From: Deltaproteobacteria bacterium
Lineage (GTDB): Bacteria > Myxococcota_A > Polyangia > Polyangiales > JADJMO01
Direction: 5' to 3'
NCBI GenBank assembly: GCA_025363655.1
Contig: JANYDK010000078.1
Span: 1-58,632, forward strand
Length of the DNA stretch: 58,632 nucleotides
Below, one piece after another: positions 17,214 through 28,384 of the stretch. Position 1 is the stretch's first letter. Each line of letters begins with the position of its first letter. Below the pieces are notes generated by a model, which was not told where the DNA came from, did no database searches, and worked only from the letters and a program-made list of their open reading frames with translations. A program made the translations under genes and the position numbers.

Positions 17214-17876
17214 TCACCAGAAGGCGCGGACGATGAAGTCGACGCCGACCATCCAGTTGCCTTCGCCGCCCGCCGTCGGCCAGCGCCTGCCGCCGTGGAA
17301 GCCGACGCCGACGCGCCACGCAGGTCGCCACGAGTCGTCGACGGTGAAGAGCAACTGCGCGAGCGCATCGACGCCGACCAAGCTGTGGGTGGTGCCGCCG
17401 AAGGACTCGACGGTGTAGAGCGGATCGAGGCCGAAGCGGAAGGTGCCGATGCCTCCGAGCGAAGTTCGCGTCGCCAACTCGAGCCCGAGCGAATATTGCG
17501 TGGCGTGCGCGTCGGCTCCATTGACCGGAAATCCCGCTACGCCTGCCACCGCGCCGACGTCGATCCAGGTCCAGCCGAGGCCGTAGGCGGCGGTGAACAT
17601 CGGGCCGTAACCGGTGCGATTGAGAAAGGTCGCGGTGCCGAGACGTGCTTCGAGGAACGTGTGTAGGTCGGTCTTGTCGCCGGCTGGACGCTTCGGCGGA
17701 GGGAGCTCGGCCGGCGGTGGCGCGCTTCCCGGTGGAGGCTCCGGGGCATAGGCGACGGGAGGAGGCTCTCCTTCGGCACCTTCCAGAGGCGCGTCGTCGG
17801 CATGGGCGACGGCAGGCATGGCGCAGGTGACGATCACCGCCGCGGCAGCAGAACGGGAGAACCGAAGGCGGGTCAT
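17214..17876 (-). CDS. Small outer-membrane beta-barrel protein
   Basis: A signal peptide with an AHA-type cleavage site (MTRLRFSRSAAAAVIV...VAHADD) is followed by a Pro/Glu/Ala-rich segment (PPPVAYAPEPPPGSAPPP). Alternating beta strands rich in Gly and aromatic residues come next, and the protein ends in FIVRAFW; a terminal aromatic is the usual outer-membrane assembly signal. The length is 220 residues. The ATG at 17876 starts the signal peptide, whereas the frame opens 60 bases earlier. The gene converges with the recombinase gene with a single base between stop codons. The role is unknown. Confidence 0.75.
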   Translation of the reverse strand: MTRLRFSRSAAAAVIVTCAMPAVAHADDAPLEGAEGEPPPVAYAPEPPPGSAPPPAELPPPKRPAGDKTDLHTFLEARLGTATFLNRTGYGPMFTAAYGLGWTWIDVGAVAGVAGFPVNGADAHATQYSLGLELATRTSLGGIGTFRFGLDPLYTVESFGGTTHSLVGVDALAQLLFTVDDSWRPAWRVGVGFHGGRRWPTAGGEGNWMVGVDFIVRAFW

Positions 17877-18013
17877 GGCCTCGTGCATTCCAACCCTCGT
17901 GCCAGCGGCCGATCGACGCATTCCACGGAAAACCACGGCCCATCGCGCGCGAGTGTGTCCACGCGTTCGCGCCCGGCCGCGGTGGCGATCCTAGGAGCCG
18001 CTCGAAGTGACGC

Positions 18014-19345
18014 CTAGCGTTTGGCGTCGGCGAGGTCGGCGTCGACCTGCTCTTGCGGTGAGCGACCTGGCCGGACGGCGACGATCGCGCCACCCGCGAC
18101 GAAGACCTCGGTCGCGATCGGTCGGACGTTGTACGTGCTCGCCATCGACCGACCGTAGGCGCCGATGTCGCGGATGGCGACCTGCTCGGGCGGCGGATCG
18201 GGGAGGGAATACTCGCCGAAATCGTCGGAGGATTCGCAGACGGGGCCGGCGACGCGCCAGGTGCGCGAGGTCAAGCTCGCGTCGACGACCAGTGGCTCGA
18301 TGCGATGGCGTGCTTGGTAGAGCGCAGGGCGGATGAGGTCGTTCATGCCGGCGTCGATGAGGAGCCAGCGGCGCTCTCCCGAGCGCTTCGGCTGAATCAC
18401 CGACGACACGAGGACGCCGTGCGCGGCGACGATGGCGCGCCCCGGCTCGATGACCATCCCGAGCGATTCGAACCCACGTCGATCGAGCTCGGCGCGCGCG
18501 GCGTGGACGAACTCGGGCGGCGCGATCGGTGACTCCTCGTAGCCATAGGCGATGCCGTAGCCGCCGCCGGGATCGAGGTATTGCAGGGAAAATCCCGAGC
18601 CGTTCACGCTCTTGCCGAGATCGCAGAGGATGCCGACGCACGCGAGGTACGGCGTCGTGCTCATCAATTGCGAGCCGACGTGCGCCGAGAGGCCGACGAG
18701 TCGGAGCGCGGGCGCGCTGCGGAGGGCGTCGAGGGCGCGACCTAGATCTTCGCGGGCGATGCCGAACTTGGCTTCGTCGTGGCCGGTGGCGATGTGCGCG
18801 TGGGTGTCGACCTCGACGGACGGGTTGATGCGCAGCGCGAGGTCGACCTTCTTCCCGAGCGCGCGTGTGCGGGCGGCGATGCGCACGATCTCTTCGACGC
18901 TTTCGGCGTGGATCGATTTGATGCCGGTGCCGATCGCGAGGTCGAGCTCGTCGTCGCGCTTGGCGACGCCGCTGTAGACGATCTTCGCCGGCGATGCGCC
19001 GCAGCCGAGCGCGAGCCGGAGCTCACCGCCGGAGACGACGTCGATTCCGCAGCCTTCGGCGAGGATGCGGCGGACGATCGGTGGCGCGCCGTTGGCCTTG
19101 ATCGCGTACGCGCAGAGGCCGTTCTCACCGAGCGCATCGACGAGCGCTCGGGCGGCGTCACCGATCGCGTCGAGATCGTAGACGTACGCCGGAGAGCCGA
19201 TCTTCGCGTCCCGCAGCAGATCGGCGACAGGTTTGGTGTTGCAGGTCAGCACCCCGCGTCCGTCGCGGGCGATGCCGAGCGGTGCAGGAATCATCGAGAC
19301 GCGGTCGGTCGAGTCCGCATCGGTGCGGGGCGGCGTTGAGTCCAT
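18014..19345 (-). CDS. lysA: Diaminopimelate decarboxylase
   Basis: This PLP enzyme of fold type III makes the last step of lysine synthesis, meso-diaminopimelate to L-lysine. The PLP lysine is K83 in YAIKAN. The protein also has the family's HVGSQ, the glycine loop DPGGGYGI, the phosphate-binding EPGR, and CESSDDFGE followed by DIGAYGRSMASTYN. The length of 443 residues is normal. The ATG at 19345 is used; an internal ATG 17 codons later is possible. Arginine or carboxynorspermidine decarboxylases share the fold, but the CESSDDF signature favours LysA. It is divergent from the zinc-ribbon gene, with a 131-base shared promoter region. Confidence 0.93.
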   Translation of the reverse strand: MDSTPPRTDADSTDRVSMIPAPLGIARDGRGVLTCNTKPVADLLRDAKIGSPAYVYDLDAIGDAARALVDALGENGLCAYAIKANGAPPIVRRILAEGCGIDVVSGGELRLALGCGASPAKIVYSGVAKRDDELDLAIGTGIKSIHAESVEEIVRIAARTRALGKKVDLALRINPSVEVDTHAHIATGHDEAKFGIAREDLGRALDALRSAPALRLVGLSAHVGSQLMSTTPYLACVGILCDLGKSVNGSGFSLQYLDPGGGYGIAYGYEESPIAPPEFVHAARAELDRRGFESLGMVIEPGRAIVAAHGVLVSSVIQPKRSGERRWLLIDAGMNDLIRPALYQARHRIEPLVVDASLTSRTWRVAGPVCESSDDFGEYSLPDPPPEQVAIRDIGAYGRSMASTYNVRPIATEVFVAGGAIVAVRPGRSPQEQVDADLADAKR

Positions 19346-19476
19346 GACGGACGACCCATAGTCCTCTGGCCGTACGGACGCATCTCCGCCACCCCGGGCG
19401 ACCCGTGCTATAGCGTTCGCCCCCTCGCTCTTCGACTTTTCCCGCGCACTTCGGCCCCGGAGGGCCCTTCCTGCTC

Positions 19477-19962
19477 ATGGCATTGCAACTCAAGCCCGGC
19501 GGCGAAATCGACGCCTATTGCACGTCGTGCCGGACCGACAAGGTCCACCGAATCATCGCGCTGGTCGGCAACACTCCGAAGAAGGTCGAGTGCCTCAGCT
19601 GCAAAGGGCACCACCTCTATCGCGCCACGCAGGCCCAGAAAGACGCTGCCGCTGCTCACAAGCGCGCGAGCAAGGGCGACACCTCTCCGGCCAAGCCGAC
19701 CGCACGCGCCACCCGCGCCGGCGCGCTCATCCGCGCCAAGGCGGAAGATCTCGCGGTCACCTGGGAAAAGGCGATCACCGGCAAGCCGTTCGAGCAGTTC
19801 AAGCCCTACCGGCTCGACCGCACCTTTTCCAAGGGAGAGCTGCTTCGCCACGCCAAGTTCGGCGAGGGCGTCGTCACCACCATTCTCGATGCGCACAAGT
19901 GCGAAGTCCTCTTCAAAGAGGGCATGAAGACGCTCGCGCAGGCGCTCCAACTCACGTCCTAG
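19477..19962 (+). CDS. Zinc-ribbon protein with a UvrD/PcrA-type C-terminal domain
   Basis: The 161-residue protein has two CxxC pairs, C15/C18 and C39/C42, which would form an N-terminal zinc ribbon. A Lys/Ala-rich linker follows. The C-terminal 40 residues contain RHAKFGEGVVTTILDAHKCEVLF and GMKTLAQAL (quoted in pieces). This strongly resembles the small Tudor/KOW-like domain at the end of UvrD/PcrA helicases, which binds RNA polymerase. A small nucleic-acid- or polymerase-associated factor is my inference; the family has no function I can name. The flavoprotein gene starts 10 bases downstream. Confidence 0.75.
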   Translation: MALQLKPGGEIDAYCTSCRTDKVHRIIALVGNTPKKVECLSCKGHHLYRATQAQKDAAAAHKRASKGDTSPAKPTARATRAGALIRAKAEDLAVTWEKAITGKPFEQFKPYRLDRTFSKGELLRHAKFGEGVVTTILDAHKCEVLFKEGMKTLAQALQLTS

Positions 19963-19972
19963 GCTCGCGCGG

Positions 19973-21169
19973 ATGCCGCGGGTCGTCGTCGTCGGCTCGG
20001 GGGTCGCCGGCCTCTTCGTCGCGCTGCAAGCGGCCAAGCTCGGTGCGCCGGTGACGCTCGTCGCCGGTCGTGCCGGAGCGAGCGCACTCGCGTCCGGAGC
20101 CTGGGATTCCGCGCTCGATTCGGGCGCTGCGGCCGATTCGCTCGACGCTGCCGATCTCGAAGCCGTGCGTGCGTTCCTCGCGGACGCACCGATCACCCTC
20201 GGCCAAGCGCGCATCGTGACGACAGCCGGCGTCGTTCGTTCGTGCTTCGGGCGCGACGAGGCGGTGCTTGGTGTCGTACTTTCGGCGCCGATCGTCGTCC
20301 CGCGCGTTTCGGTCTCGAGCTGGGATGCCGACGCGATGGCTGCATCCCTCGATGAACAGGCCCGTGCTTGTGGCGGAAGCGCACGCGCGGTCGATGCCGA
20401 CTTGTTCGACGCCACGTCACTTCTGCGGGCTCCCCTCGGCGACGTCGCTGTTCGATTCGAGGATGAGGCTGCCCTCGAGCGACTCGGCGAACGTCTGCGC
20501 GCCCTTCGCGAGGTCGTCGGTGAGGAGGCGCAAGTTCTCTTGCCTCCGATCCTCGGCGTCGCACCTCGCGTCATTCGGCGACTGCGCGAGGTCGCGGGCG
20601 ATCGCCTGGGCGAGACGCTCGGCGATCCTGGTGGCGTTGCTGCCGCTCGTTTTCGCGCTTGGTCGCGCGCAGCGATGTCGAAGGCCGGCGTCCTCGTGAA
20701 GGAAGGCGACGTGCGCTGCGTGGCGCAGAAAGAAGTCACGCTCGCCGATGCCAGCACGATCGACGCCGATCGGGTCGTCCTCGCGCTCGGTGGTCTCGTG
20801 ACCTCGGGGCTCGCCTATCGAACGGGTGAGCACGACGATGCGCAGCTCTTTCCTGCCGCGAGCGTGGCGCCGCTGCACCTCGGCATCGTCGTCGACCACT
20901 CGCCCGAGATTGCGCTCGTCCTCGACGGCAGGCCGATCGAGCCGGCGGGTTCGCTCTCGGGAGCCGACGCCGATCGATGGTTTGCCGGCGCCGCTCCGGC
21001 CATCGTGCGCGCGGGTCTTCCCGTCGATGCGCACGGCGCCGTCGTCGATCGCACGAGCAAGCCGAGCCGTTGGCTCTTCGCCGCGGGCGATCTCGTCGCT
21101 GGGCAATCGCGCACGTTGCTCGCTGCCGCCTGCTCGGGCGTGCGGGCAGGTCGATCAGCCGCGGGCTGA
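19973..21169 (+). CDS. FAD-dependent oxidoreductase, GlpB-like
   Basis: The N terminus VVVVGSGVAGLFVALQAAKLG is a Rossmann dinucleotide-binding motif (GxGxxG), followed by SGAWDSA. DADRVVLALGGLVTSGL and the C-terminal WLFAAGDLVAG are typical of FAD-binding flavoproteins. The layout and the Ser-Gly-x-x-D element resemble GlpB, the anchor-linked subunit of anaerobic glycerol-3-phosphate dehydrogenase, but glpA and glpC are absent. At 398 residues the length fits. It is probably co-transcribed with the zinc-ribbon gene. A related quinone-linked dehydrogenase or a different FAD enzyme is possible. Confidence 0.75.
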   Translation: MPRVVVVGSGVAGLFVALQAAKLGAPVTLVAGRAGASALASGAWDSALDSGAAADSLDAADLEAVRAFLADAPITLGQARIVTTAGVVRSCFGRDEAVLGVVLSAPIVVPRVSVSSWDADAMAASLDEQARACGGSARAVDADLFDATSLLRAPLGDVAVRFEDEAALERLGERLRALREVVGEEAQVLLPPILGVAPRVIRRLREVAGDRLGETLGDPGGVAAARFRAWSRAAMSKAGVLVKEGDVRCVAQKEVTLADASTIDADRVVLALGGLVTSGLAYRTGEHDDAQLFPAASVAPLHLGIVVDHSPEIALVLDGRPIEPAGSLSGADADRWFAGAAPAIVRAGLPVDAHGAVVDRTSKPSRWLFAAGDLVAGQSRTLLAAACSGVRAGRSAAG

Positions 21170-21177
21170 GGTCAGCG

Positions 21178-21465
21178 TCAGCGAGACGCGCCCTCGGCGA
21201 CCGCGCGCTCGCGCTCGCGGACCTCGAGGCGATATCGGCTGTTCGCGGTCTCGATGTAGAAGACGTCGCGACCGGCGAGGCGCAGCACGCGGCGCACCGG
21301 CGTCGTCACGTACTCGTGCAGGCCATCGGGGAACTCGATGACGACCACCGAGCCACGACGCGGCGCGCGTACGAGCCTACCGACGACGGCCCGCGATCCA
21401 TGTCCAAGCTTGCGCAGCACGACCTGCACGAGTGAGAGGCTAGCACCGCCGCGCGCCGCGTCCAT
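21178..21465 (-). CDS. Small hypothetical protein
   Basis: This 95-residue protein appears to be a compact beta protein, with strands GSVVVIEFPDGLHEYVTT and RDVFYIETANSRYRLEV. There are no cysteines, membrane segment or signal peptide. Its 3' end lies eight bases from the convergent flavoprotein gene. The ATG at 21465 is preferred to a TTG at 21516. The function is unknown; the 'TANSRY' element suggests a conserved family, but I cannot name it. Confidence 0.55.
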   Translation of the reverse strand: MDAARGGASLSLVQVVLRKLGHGSRAVVGRLVRAPRRGSVVVIEFPDGLHEYVTTPVRRVLRLAGRDVFYIETANSRYRLEVRERERAVAEGASR

Positions 21466-21571
21466 GACTGCGTCGGAGGAGATAGTCCGTCCGCGAAGGA
21501 ACAGGCGTGTTTTCAAGCGCTTTCATCCCAGCGCGGGCGGAGCGTTTCACTCCGCTGCACGAGCGAGCGGG

Positions 21572-23674
<2,103 letters not shown>

Positions 23675-23688
23675 CGCTTCTCAGGTCG

Positions 23689-25518
23689 TCAGTTCGACTT
23701 CGCGCAGCGGAAACCGATCCAGTCGGAGCCCTGCTTGGTGTACCAGCGGCCGAACGCGCGCAGCGTGAACGACTTGTCGTTCCAATTTCCTCCGCGGATG
23801 ACGTGGAGATCTTGATCGTTGGTCTTCGGGCCCTGCGGATCGCTCGAAGCGCCAGCGTCGTAGTCGCCGAAGAAGTCGTAGACCCACTCCTCGACGTTGC
23901 CGCCCATGTCGAGCGCGCCCGACCAGGAGACGCCCGCCGGGTGCGTGCCGACGACCTGCGTGCTCGATGCGCACTTCTGTTTCCCGTCGGGGCTGAAGGC
24001 GGCGTACGTGCAGCTCGGCTCGTTTTTCCCCCACGGGAACGTGCGTCCGGTGTTCCCGCGCGCGGCGTACTCCCACTCGGCTTCGGTCGGGAGTCGCTTG
24101 CCGGCGAAGCCGCAGAAGCGCTTGGCATCGCTCCATTCGACGCAGTTGACGGGGTGCCCTTCGCGGCCAGGCACGTTGTAGTTGCAGTTCATCGACATGA
24201 GGAGGAGCGGAGGCGCGCACTTGCCGCCGTCGACGCACTTCTTGTAGTCGCCGACGGTCACTTCGTACTTGTCGATTTGGAACGACGAGACGTTGACCGA
24301 GTGCACCGGGCTCGAGAGCGTGTCATCGGTGCTGCCCATGTCGAACTTGCCGCCTTGCACCTTGATCATCGAGCCGAGGTCGTTCGGCGCCGGGACGTTG
24401 GGCGCGGGCTCGGGCGGGGCGATGACGATGGGCGGGGGCGTGACCGCCGTCACCTCTTCCTTCTTCAAGAGCTCGGGCGCAGACGTCGGCGTCGGGCCTT
24501 CGGCGCAGCGGAAACCGAGCCAGTTTTGGCGGGTCGTGGCGTCGACGGGCTCACGACGAACGGAGTGCATGTCCTTCGGCGAGGAGAGGTCCCACGAACC
24601 ACCCTTGACCGTGTGACGACCGAGCGCAGATTTTTGCTCGGGCGCGTAAGGGTTGGCGCCGTTGGCGGGGAGCCCGCTGAAGTTGCCCCAGTAGTCGAAC
24701 GTCCACTCTTCGACGTTGCCTGCGAGATCTTGCGCGCCGAACGCGGAAGCGCCCGCCGTCTTGGTGCCGATCGGCGTCGTGCCGTCACCGCACCCGGGAC
24801 TGACCGGACCGGCGCCGGAGAAGTTGGCGAGCTGGCAGGTCGGATCTTTCGCGCCCCATGGGAAGACGTTGTTCTTGGTGCCGCCCTTGGCCGCGTACTC
24901 CCACTCGGCCTCGGTCGGGAGGCGCTTCTTCTTGAATTTGCAGAAGGCCTCGGCCTCGTAGAACGTGACGCAGTTCATCGGATGCGCCTTGCGATTCGTT
25001 CCCCAGTTGCAGCGGTTTCCGCCGCTGACCATGGTGTCGAGATCTTTCGGGGGCGCCTTGCAAGAGCCGGCGGTGACGCACTTCTCGTACTCGGCGACGG
25101 GCACCTCGTACTTGTCGAGCTTGTAGTCGCCGACGGTGACGGCGTGCTGCGGGCCCGCGTCGTTGTCGTTGAAGTCGCTCGACCCGGCGATGAAGGTGTT
25201 GCCCTTGATCGAGAGCGGGATCGCGTAGTCGGCAGGGACGACGCCCGAGAGGCACTTCGGTTGCCCCGGTCCCCCGCACTTCGAGTTGTTGTTGGAGGAG
25301 CCGGAGCACCCCACCATCTTCTGCGCGGGAGCGCAGTGGGCGCCGCCGGCCGGGCCGACGCTGGTGAAGCACTTGGGGCAATCACACGTGCCCGAAGCGT
25401 TGACCGTGCCACCGGGTCCGCAGTGCGAGCCTGCATTCGAGGCGTCGATGGGACACAGGTAGACGAGCATTCCGAGCAGACAGATGCCGAAACCTCGAGC
25501 CGTGCGCGACGTGGTCAT
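23689..25518 (-). CDS. Secreted protein with two tandem FGE-fold (SUMF1-like) domains
   Basis: A signal peptide (FGICLLGMLVYLCP) precedes a cysteine-rich segment of about 65 residues with roughly ten cysteines. Two FGE-sulfatase-type domains follow, at about 100-330 and 375-609. Each has the family marks: KYEVPVAEYEKC / KYEVTVGDYKKC, RLPTEAEWEYAA in both, FPWG, DLAGNVEEW / DMGGNVEEW, GGSW / GGNW and a final GFRCA. Neither copy has the C-x-x-x-x-C pair that lets FGE oxidise sulfatases, so binding rather than catalysis is likely. The 609-residue protein sits immediately upstream of a kinase carrying the same module and may be its extracellular partner; that is inference. Confidence 0.88.
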   Translation of the reverse strand: MTTSRTARGFGICLLGMLVYLCPIDASNAGSHCGPGGTVNASGTCDCPKCFTSVGPAGGAHCAPAQKMVGCSGSSNNNSKCGGPGQPKCLSGVVPADYAIPLSIKGNTFIAGSSDFNDNDAGPQHAVTVGDYKLDKYEVPVAEYEKCVTAGSCKAPPKDLDTMVSGGNRCNWGTNRKAHPMNCVTFYEAEAFCKFKKKRLPTEAEWEYAAKGGTKNNVFPWGAKDPTCQLANFSGAGPVSPGCGDGTTPIGTKTAGASAFGAQDLAGNVEEWTFDYWGNFSGLPANGANPYAPEQKSALGRHTVKGGSWDLSSPKDMHSVRREPVDATTRQNWLGFRCAEGPTPTSAPELLKKEEVTAVTPPPIVIAPPEPAPNVPAPNDLGSMIKVQGGKFDMGSTDDTLSSPVHSVNVSSFQIDKYEVTVGDYKKCVDGGKCAPPLLLMSMNCNYNVPGREGHPVNCVEWSDAKRFCGFAGKRLPTEAEWEYAARGNTGRTFPWGKNEPSCTYAAFSPDGKQKCASSTQVVGTHPAGVSWSGALDMGGNVEEWVYDFFGDYDAGASSDPQGPKTNDQDLHVIRGGNWNDKSFTLRAFGRWYTKQGSDWIGFRCAKSN

Positions 25519-25622
25519 GATCGCAAACTCGCTCCTTGCCCTGGTGGGGCCAACACTCCCTCTCGCGTCGTGACGTCGTCGAACTTATCGCGTTCGCGCG
25601 CCCGCGTCTGCCGTTTGGTCGA

Positions 25623-27302
25623 TCAGTTTTTGACCGGCTTTTCCATCAGCTTGAGCGACTCGCGCGCACCATCGGCCAGCTTTTTGGCGTCCGCGCTCCT
25701 CGCGGGATCCATCCCCGCGAAGGTGGACACTTTGTCCAAACGTGCGATTGCATTTTCGTAGGCCTTCTTCTGCTCGGCGGGACCGTACGAAGGATCGCTT
25801 CCGTCGGGGAGGAAGGTCTGGGCGGCGTCGAGGGAGAGGAGGGCAGCGTCGAAGGCGGCGGCGGCGGCGATGGCCCCCTTGCCCTTGGCGAGACCATCGA
25901 GCGGCGCCAAATCGTAGCCGGTCTGCGCTTTGGTCACGAGCGGATCGCCGAGCTTGGCCTTGGTCGACGACGGTCCGAGGAGCGCGAGATCGACGCCGAT
26001 GCGGAGCTGATCGAGCGGCGCTTTCGGCTTCTTCCAAGTCACGACCGCTTCGGCGTCGGGTCGTGATCCATAGGCAAGCGCCATGCGCGTGCGTGCGAGT
26101 GCGACTGCGCTCTTGTGGGCATCGTCGAGCTTCTTGTCCTTCTCGAGCTCGAGGCGAAGCGCAGAGACGATGCCTCGGTTCTCGGCCATCGCCTCGACCA
26201 CCGCCGTCGAGAGGAGCTCACCCGGCGAGGCACGTTCCAGGGATGCGTAGACGGCCCACGGCGGCAGCGCGGCCGCCACGATCGTCGCCGGCGTCGCCTT
26301 CGGGGGGAGCTTCTCGGCCGGCATCGCCAGATCGAGGACGCGCGTCGGACGAATTTCGAAGCCCGGCGTGCTGCGGAAGAACTCGAGCATCGGCTGGAAC
26401 GAGGGGAGGTTCTTCACGAGGATGCCGTCGCGCACCGCGATGCCGAGGCCGGCGAGGGCAATCTGCTGGGCGCGATCGACGAGCGGCGCCGTCTGTTCGT
26501 TGAGCTTCGCCAAGTACGTGGTGGGGAGGTCGGGATCCTTCGCCTTCAGCGTTTTGATCTCGTCGGGGAGCGGCGTCGCGCGAATCTCCTTGGCGAGCGC
26601 GAGCCACGCGTCGGCGATTTCGAAGCGAACGAGCACGGCGATCTCGGCAGGCGCGCCCTTGGCGAGCTGGATCGCGTCCGACTCCTGCTTCTCGATCGCG
26701 TCACGCCAAGCGACGAGCGTGGCGATCGCAGCGTCCTTCGCCGCCGGATCGACCTCCGCCTTGGCGAGCAGGTCGAACGTGCCCTTGGCCGGCCGAAGAC
26801 GCGCCAGTCGTGACGCACCGACGAGCGCACGAGCAGCCGCTTGATGCGCGGGGAGGCCTTCTTTTCCGTGGATTTCCAAGATTGGAACGAGGATCGCTTC
26901 GGCGCAGGTCATCGGCGCCAGCTCGGCGCGGACGACGTCGGCGACGAGGAGCGGCACGCGCTCGCAATCGCTCAGCGATCGCAGCGCGGCGTCACGTGTC
27001 GCCGTGTCACCTTTGAGCTCTGCGCTGGCCGCAGTGGCGAGCACGTCGAGGGCCGCCTTCGAGTCGCCGCACGCTTTCTTCGACTCCACCGAAGGCTTGA
27101 CCTCGAGGAAGGCTTTGCAGCTCGCCGGCGTCTCCGACACCTGCGGCGCGACGACGGGAAGAGGCGCGGGCGGCGGCGGCGTGAGCGTCGGCGCAGGCGC
27201 AGGCGGCGGCGGCGCTTGCACGCCGGGCCCCGTCGCAGCGGCACCTCCACAAGCAACGACCGGCAACGAAAGGGCGGCGACGACGAAGAGCGAGCGGCGC
27301 AT
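25623..27302 (-). CDS. Predicted lipoprotein, alpha-helical
   Basis: The start at 27302 gives a clean lipoprotein signal, MRRSLFVVAALSLPVVAC, with the cysteine at residue 18. A Pro/Ala-rich tether (PPPPAPAPTLTPPPPAP) is followed by about 500 residues of mostly helical sequence without catalytic motifs (559 residues in all). The composition is Ala/Leu/Lys-rich, like TPR-type or helical-repeat lipoproteins, but I see no regular repeat. It is upstream of the FGE genes on the same strand with a 104-base gap. Probably outer-membrane anchored; function unknown. Confidence 0.72.
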   Translation of the reverse strand: MRRSLFVVAALSLPVVACGGAAATGPGVQAPPPPAPAPTLTPPPPAPLPVVAPQVSETPASCKAFLEVKPSVESKKACGDSKAALDVLATAASAELKGDTATRDAALRSLSDCERVPLLVADVVRAELAPMTCAEAILVPILEIHGKEGLPAHQAAARALVGASRLARLRPAKGTFDLLAKAEVDPAAKDAAIATLVAWRDAIEKQESDAIQLAKGAPAEIAVLVRFEIADAWLALAKEIRATPLPDEIKTLKAKDPDLPTTYLAKLNEQTAPLVDRAQQIALAGLGIAVRDGILVKNLPSFQPMLEFFRSTPGFEIRPTRVLDLAMPAEKLPPKATPATIVAAALPPWAVYASLERASPGELLSTAVVEAMAENRGIVSALRLELEKDKKLDDAHKSAVALARTRMALAYGSRPDAEAVVTWKKPKAPLDQLRIGVDLALLGPSSTKAKLGDPLVTKAQTGYDLAPLDGLAKGKGAIAAAAAFDAALLSLDAAQTFLPDGSDPSYGPAEQKKAYENAIARLDKVSTFAGMDPARSADAKKLADGARESLKLMEKPVKN

Positions 27303-27466
27303 GGTCACGGGATATCGCAGACCTCCAGGGGCGTCGCGGGTTCCCGTGACGCAAGTCGCCAAATGCCCCTGCGCGAAGCCGGTTACGCGCTTTGGCGAAA
27401 CTCGACGCTCTGCTAATCTGCGCGCCTCGTGAGCTGGGTCGTGGCTGGTCGTGAAGGAGTGAAGTG

Positions 27467-28363
27467 ATGCGCCTCAGGTATCCCGCCGACACCAAGACGC
27501 TGCTCTGGCTCGTGTTCGCCGCGGCGAACGCCCTCGTCGTCTGGTTCGTCCCGTCGCTGCGTCTCTACCTCTTGCCGCTCGGCTGCTACTTCGCGCTCTG
27601 CGCCGGGCTCATCGCGCACAACCACAACCACTGCCCGACGTTCAAAGACCGGCTCGCCAACGAGCTCTTGAACCACGCGGCCACGCTCTTCTACGGCTTC
27701 GCGGCGTTCAACTGGGTGCCGACGCACAACAACAACCATCACAAGTTCACCAACGCCAAGGGCGACGCGACGATCACCTGGCGCCACAGCAACAAGCACA
27801 ACGTGCTCGTCGCCTTCACCTACCCGTTCATCGCTTCGGTGACGCAGATCCCGCTCATCGACGCCTACGTGAAGGAGCAGAAGCAGAAGCGTCCGGCGCT
27901 CCATCGCAGCATCATGATCCAGCTCTTCCTCTGCTGGGGGCTGCCGATCGTGCTCACGCTCGTCGACTGGCGGGCGACGGTGTTCGCGCTGTGGATTCCT
28001 CGCGCGTTCTCGCTCTACACCATCATCTATTTCAACTACATCCAGCACGTGCACTGCGATCCGTTCTCGAAGTGGAACCACTCGCGCTCGTTCACCGGCG
28101 CGTTCACCAATTGGCTCCTCTTCAACAACGGTTTCCACACCGTCCATCACATCAAGGCGGGGATGCACTGGAGCCTCGCGCCGGCCGCGCATGCCGAGAT
28201 CGCCGCCAACATCGATCCGGCGCTGAACCAGCGCTCGCTCCTCGTGTGGATGTTCAAGAGCTACGTGCTCGGCACCTTCAGCGCGAAGTACGCCACGCAT
28301 CAAATCGGGCGCGCCCCGTTCGATCCGCCGAGCGACGAGCCGGCGATGGTCGCGGCCGAGTAG
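27467..28363 (+). CDS. Membrane fatty acid desaturase
   Basis: This is an integral-membrane di-iron desaturase (FA_desaturase family). The three histidine boxes are present: HNHNH near residue 53, HNNNHHKF near residue 88 and HTVHH near residue 225. Hydrophobic spans surround them (for example LLWLVFAAANALVVWF near the N terminus). It should introduce a double bond into an acyl chain or related lipid, changing membrane fluidity; the substrate is not readable. The ATG at 27467 has AAGGAG seven bases upstream, which decides it over the adjacent GTG. At 298 residues it is normal for the family. It is divergent from the lipoprotein gene. Confidence 0.88.
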   Translation: MRLRYPADTKTLLWLVFAAANALVVWFVPSLRLYLLPLGCYFALCAGLIAHNHNHCPTFKDRLANELLNHAATLFYGFAAFNWVPTHNNNHHKFTNAKGDATITWRHSNKHNVLVAFTYPFIASVTQIPLIDAYVKEQKQKRPALHRSIMIQLFLCWGLPIVLTLVDWRATVFALWIPRAFSLYTIIYFNYIQHVHCDPFSKWNHSRSFTGAFTNWLLFNNGFHTVHHIKAGMHWSLAPAAHAEIAANIDPALNQRSLLVWMFKSYVLGTFSAKYATHQIGRAPFDPPSDEPAMVAAE

Positions 28364-28384
28364 CGAGCGTCACTTCACGTCACG

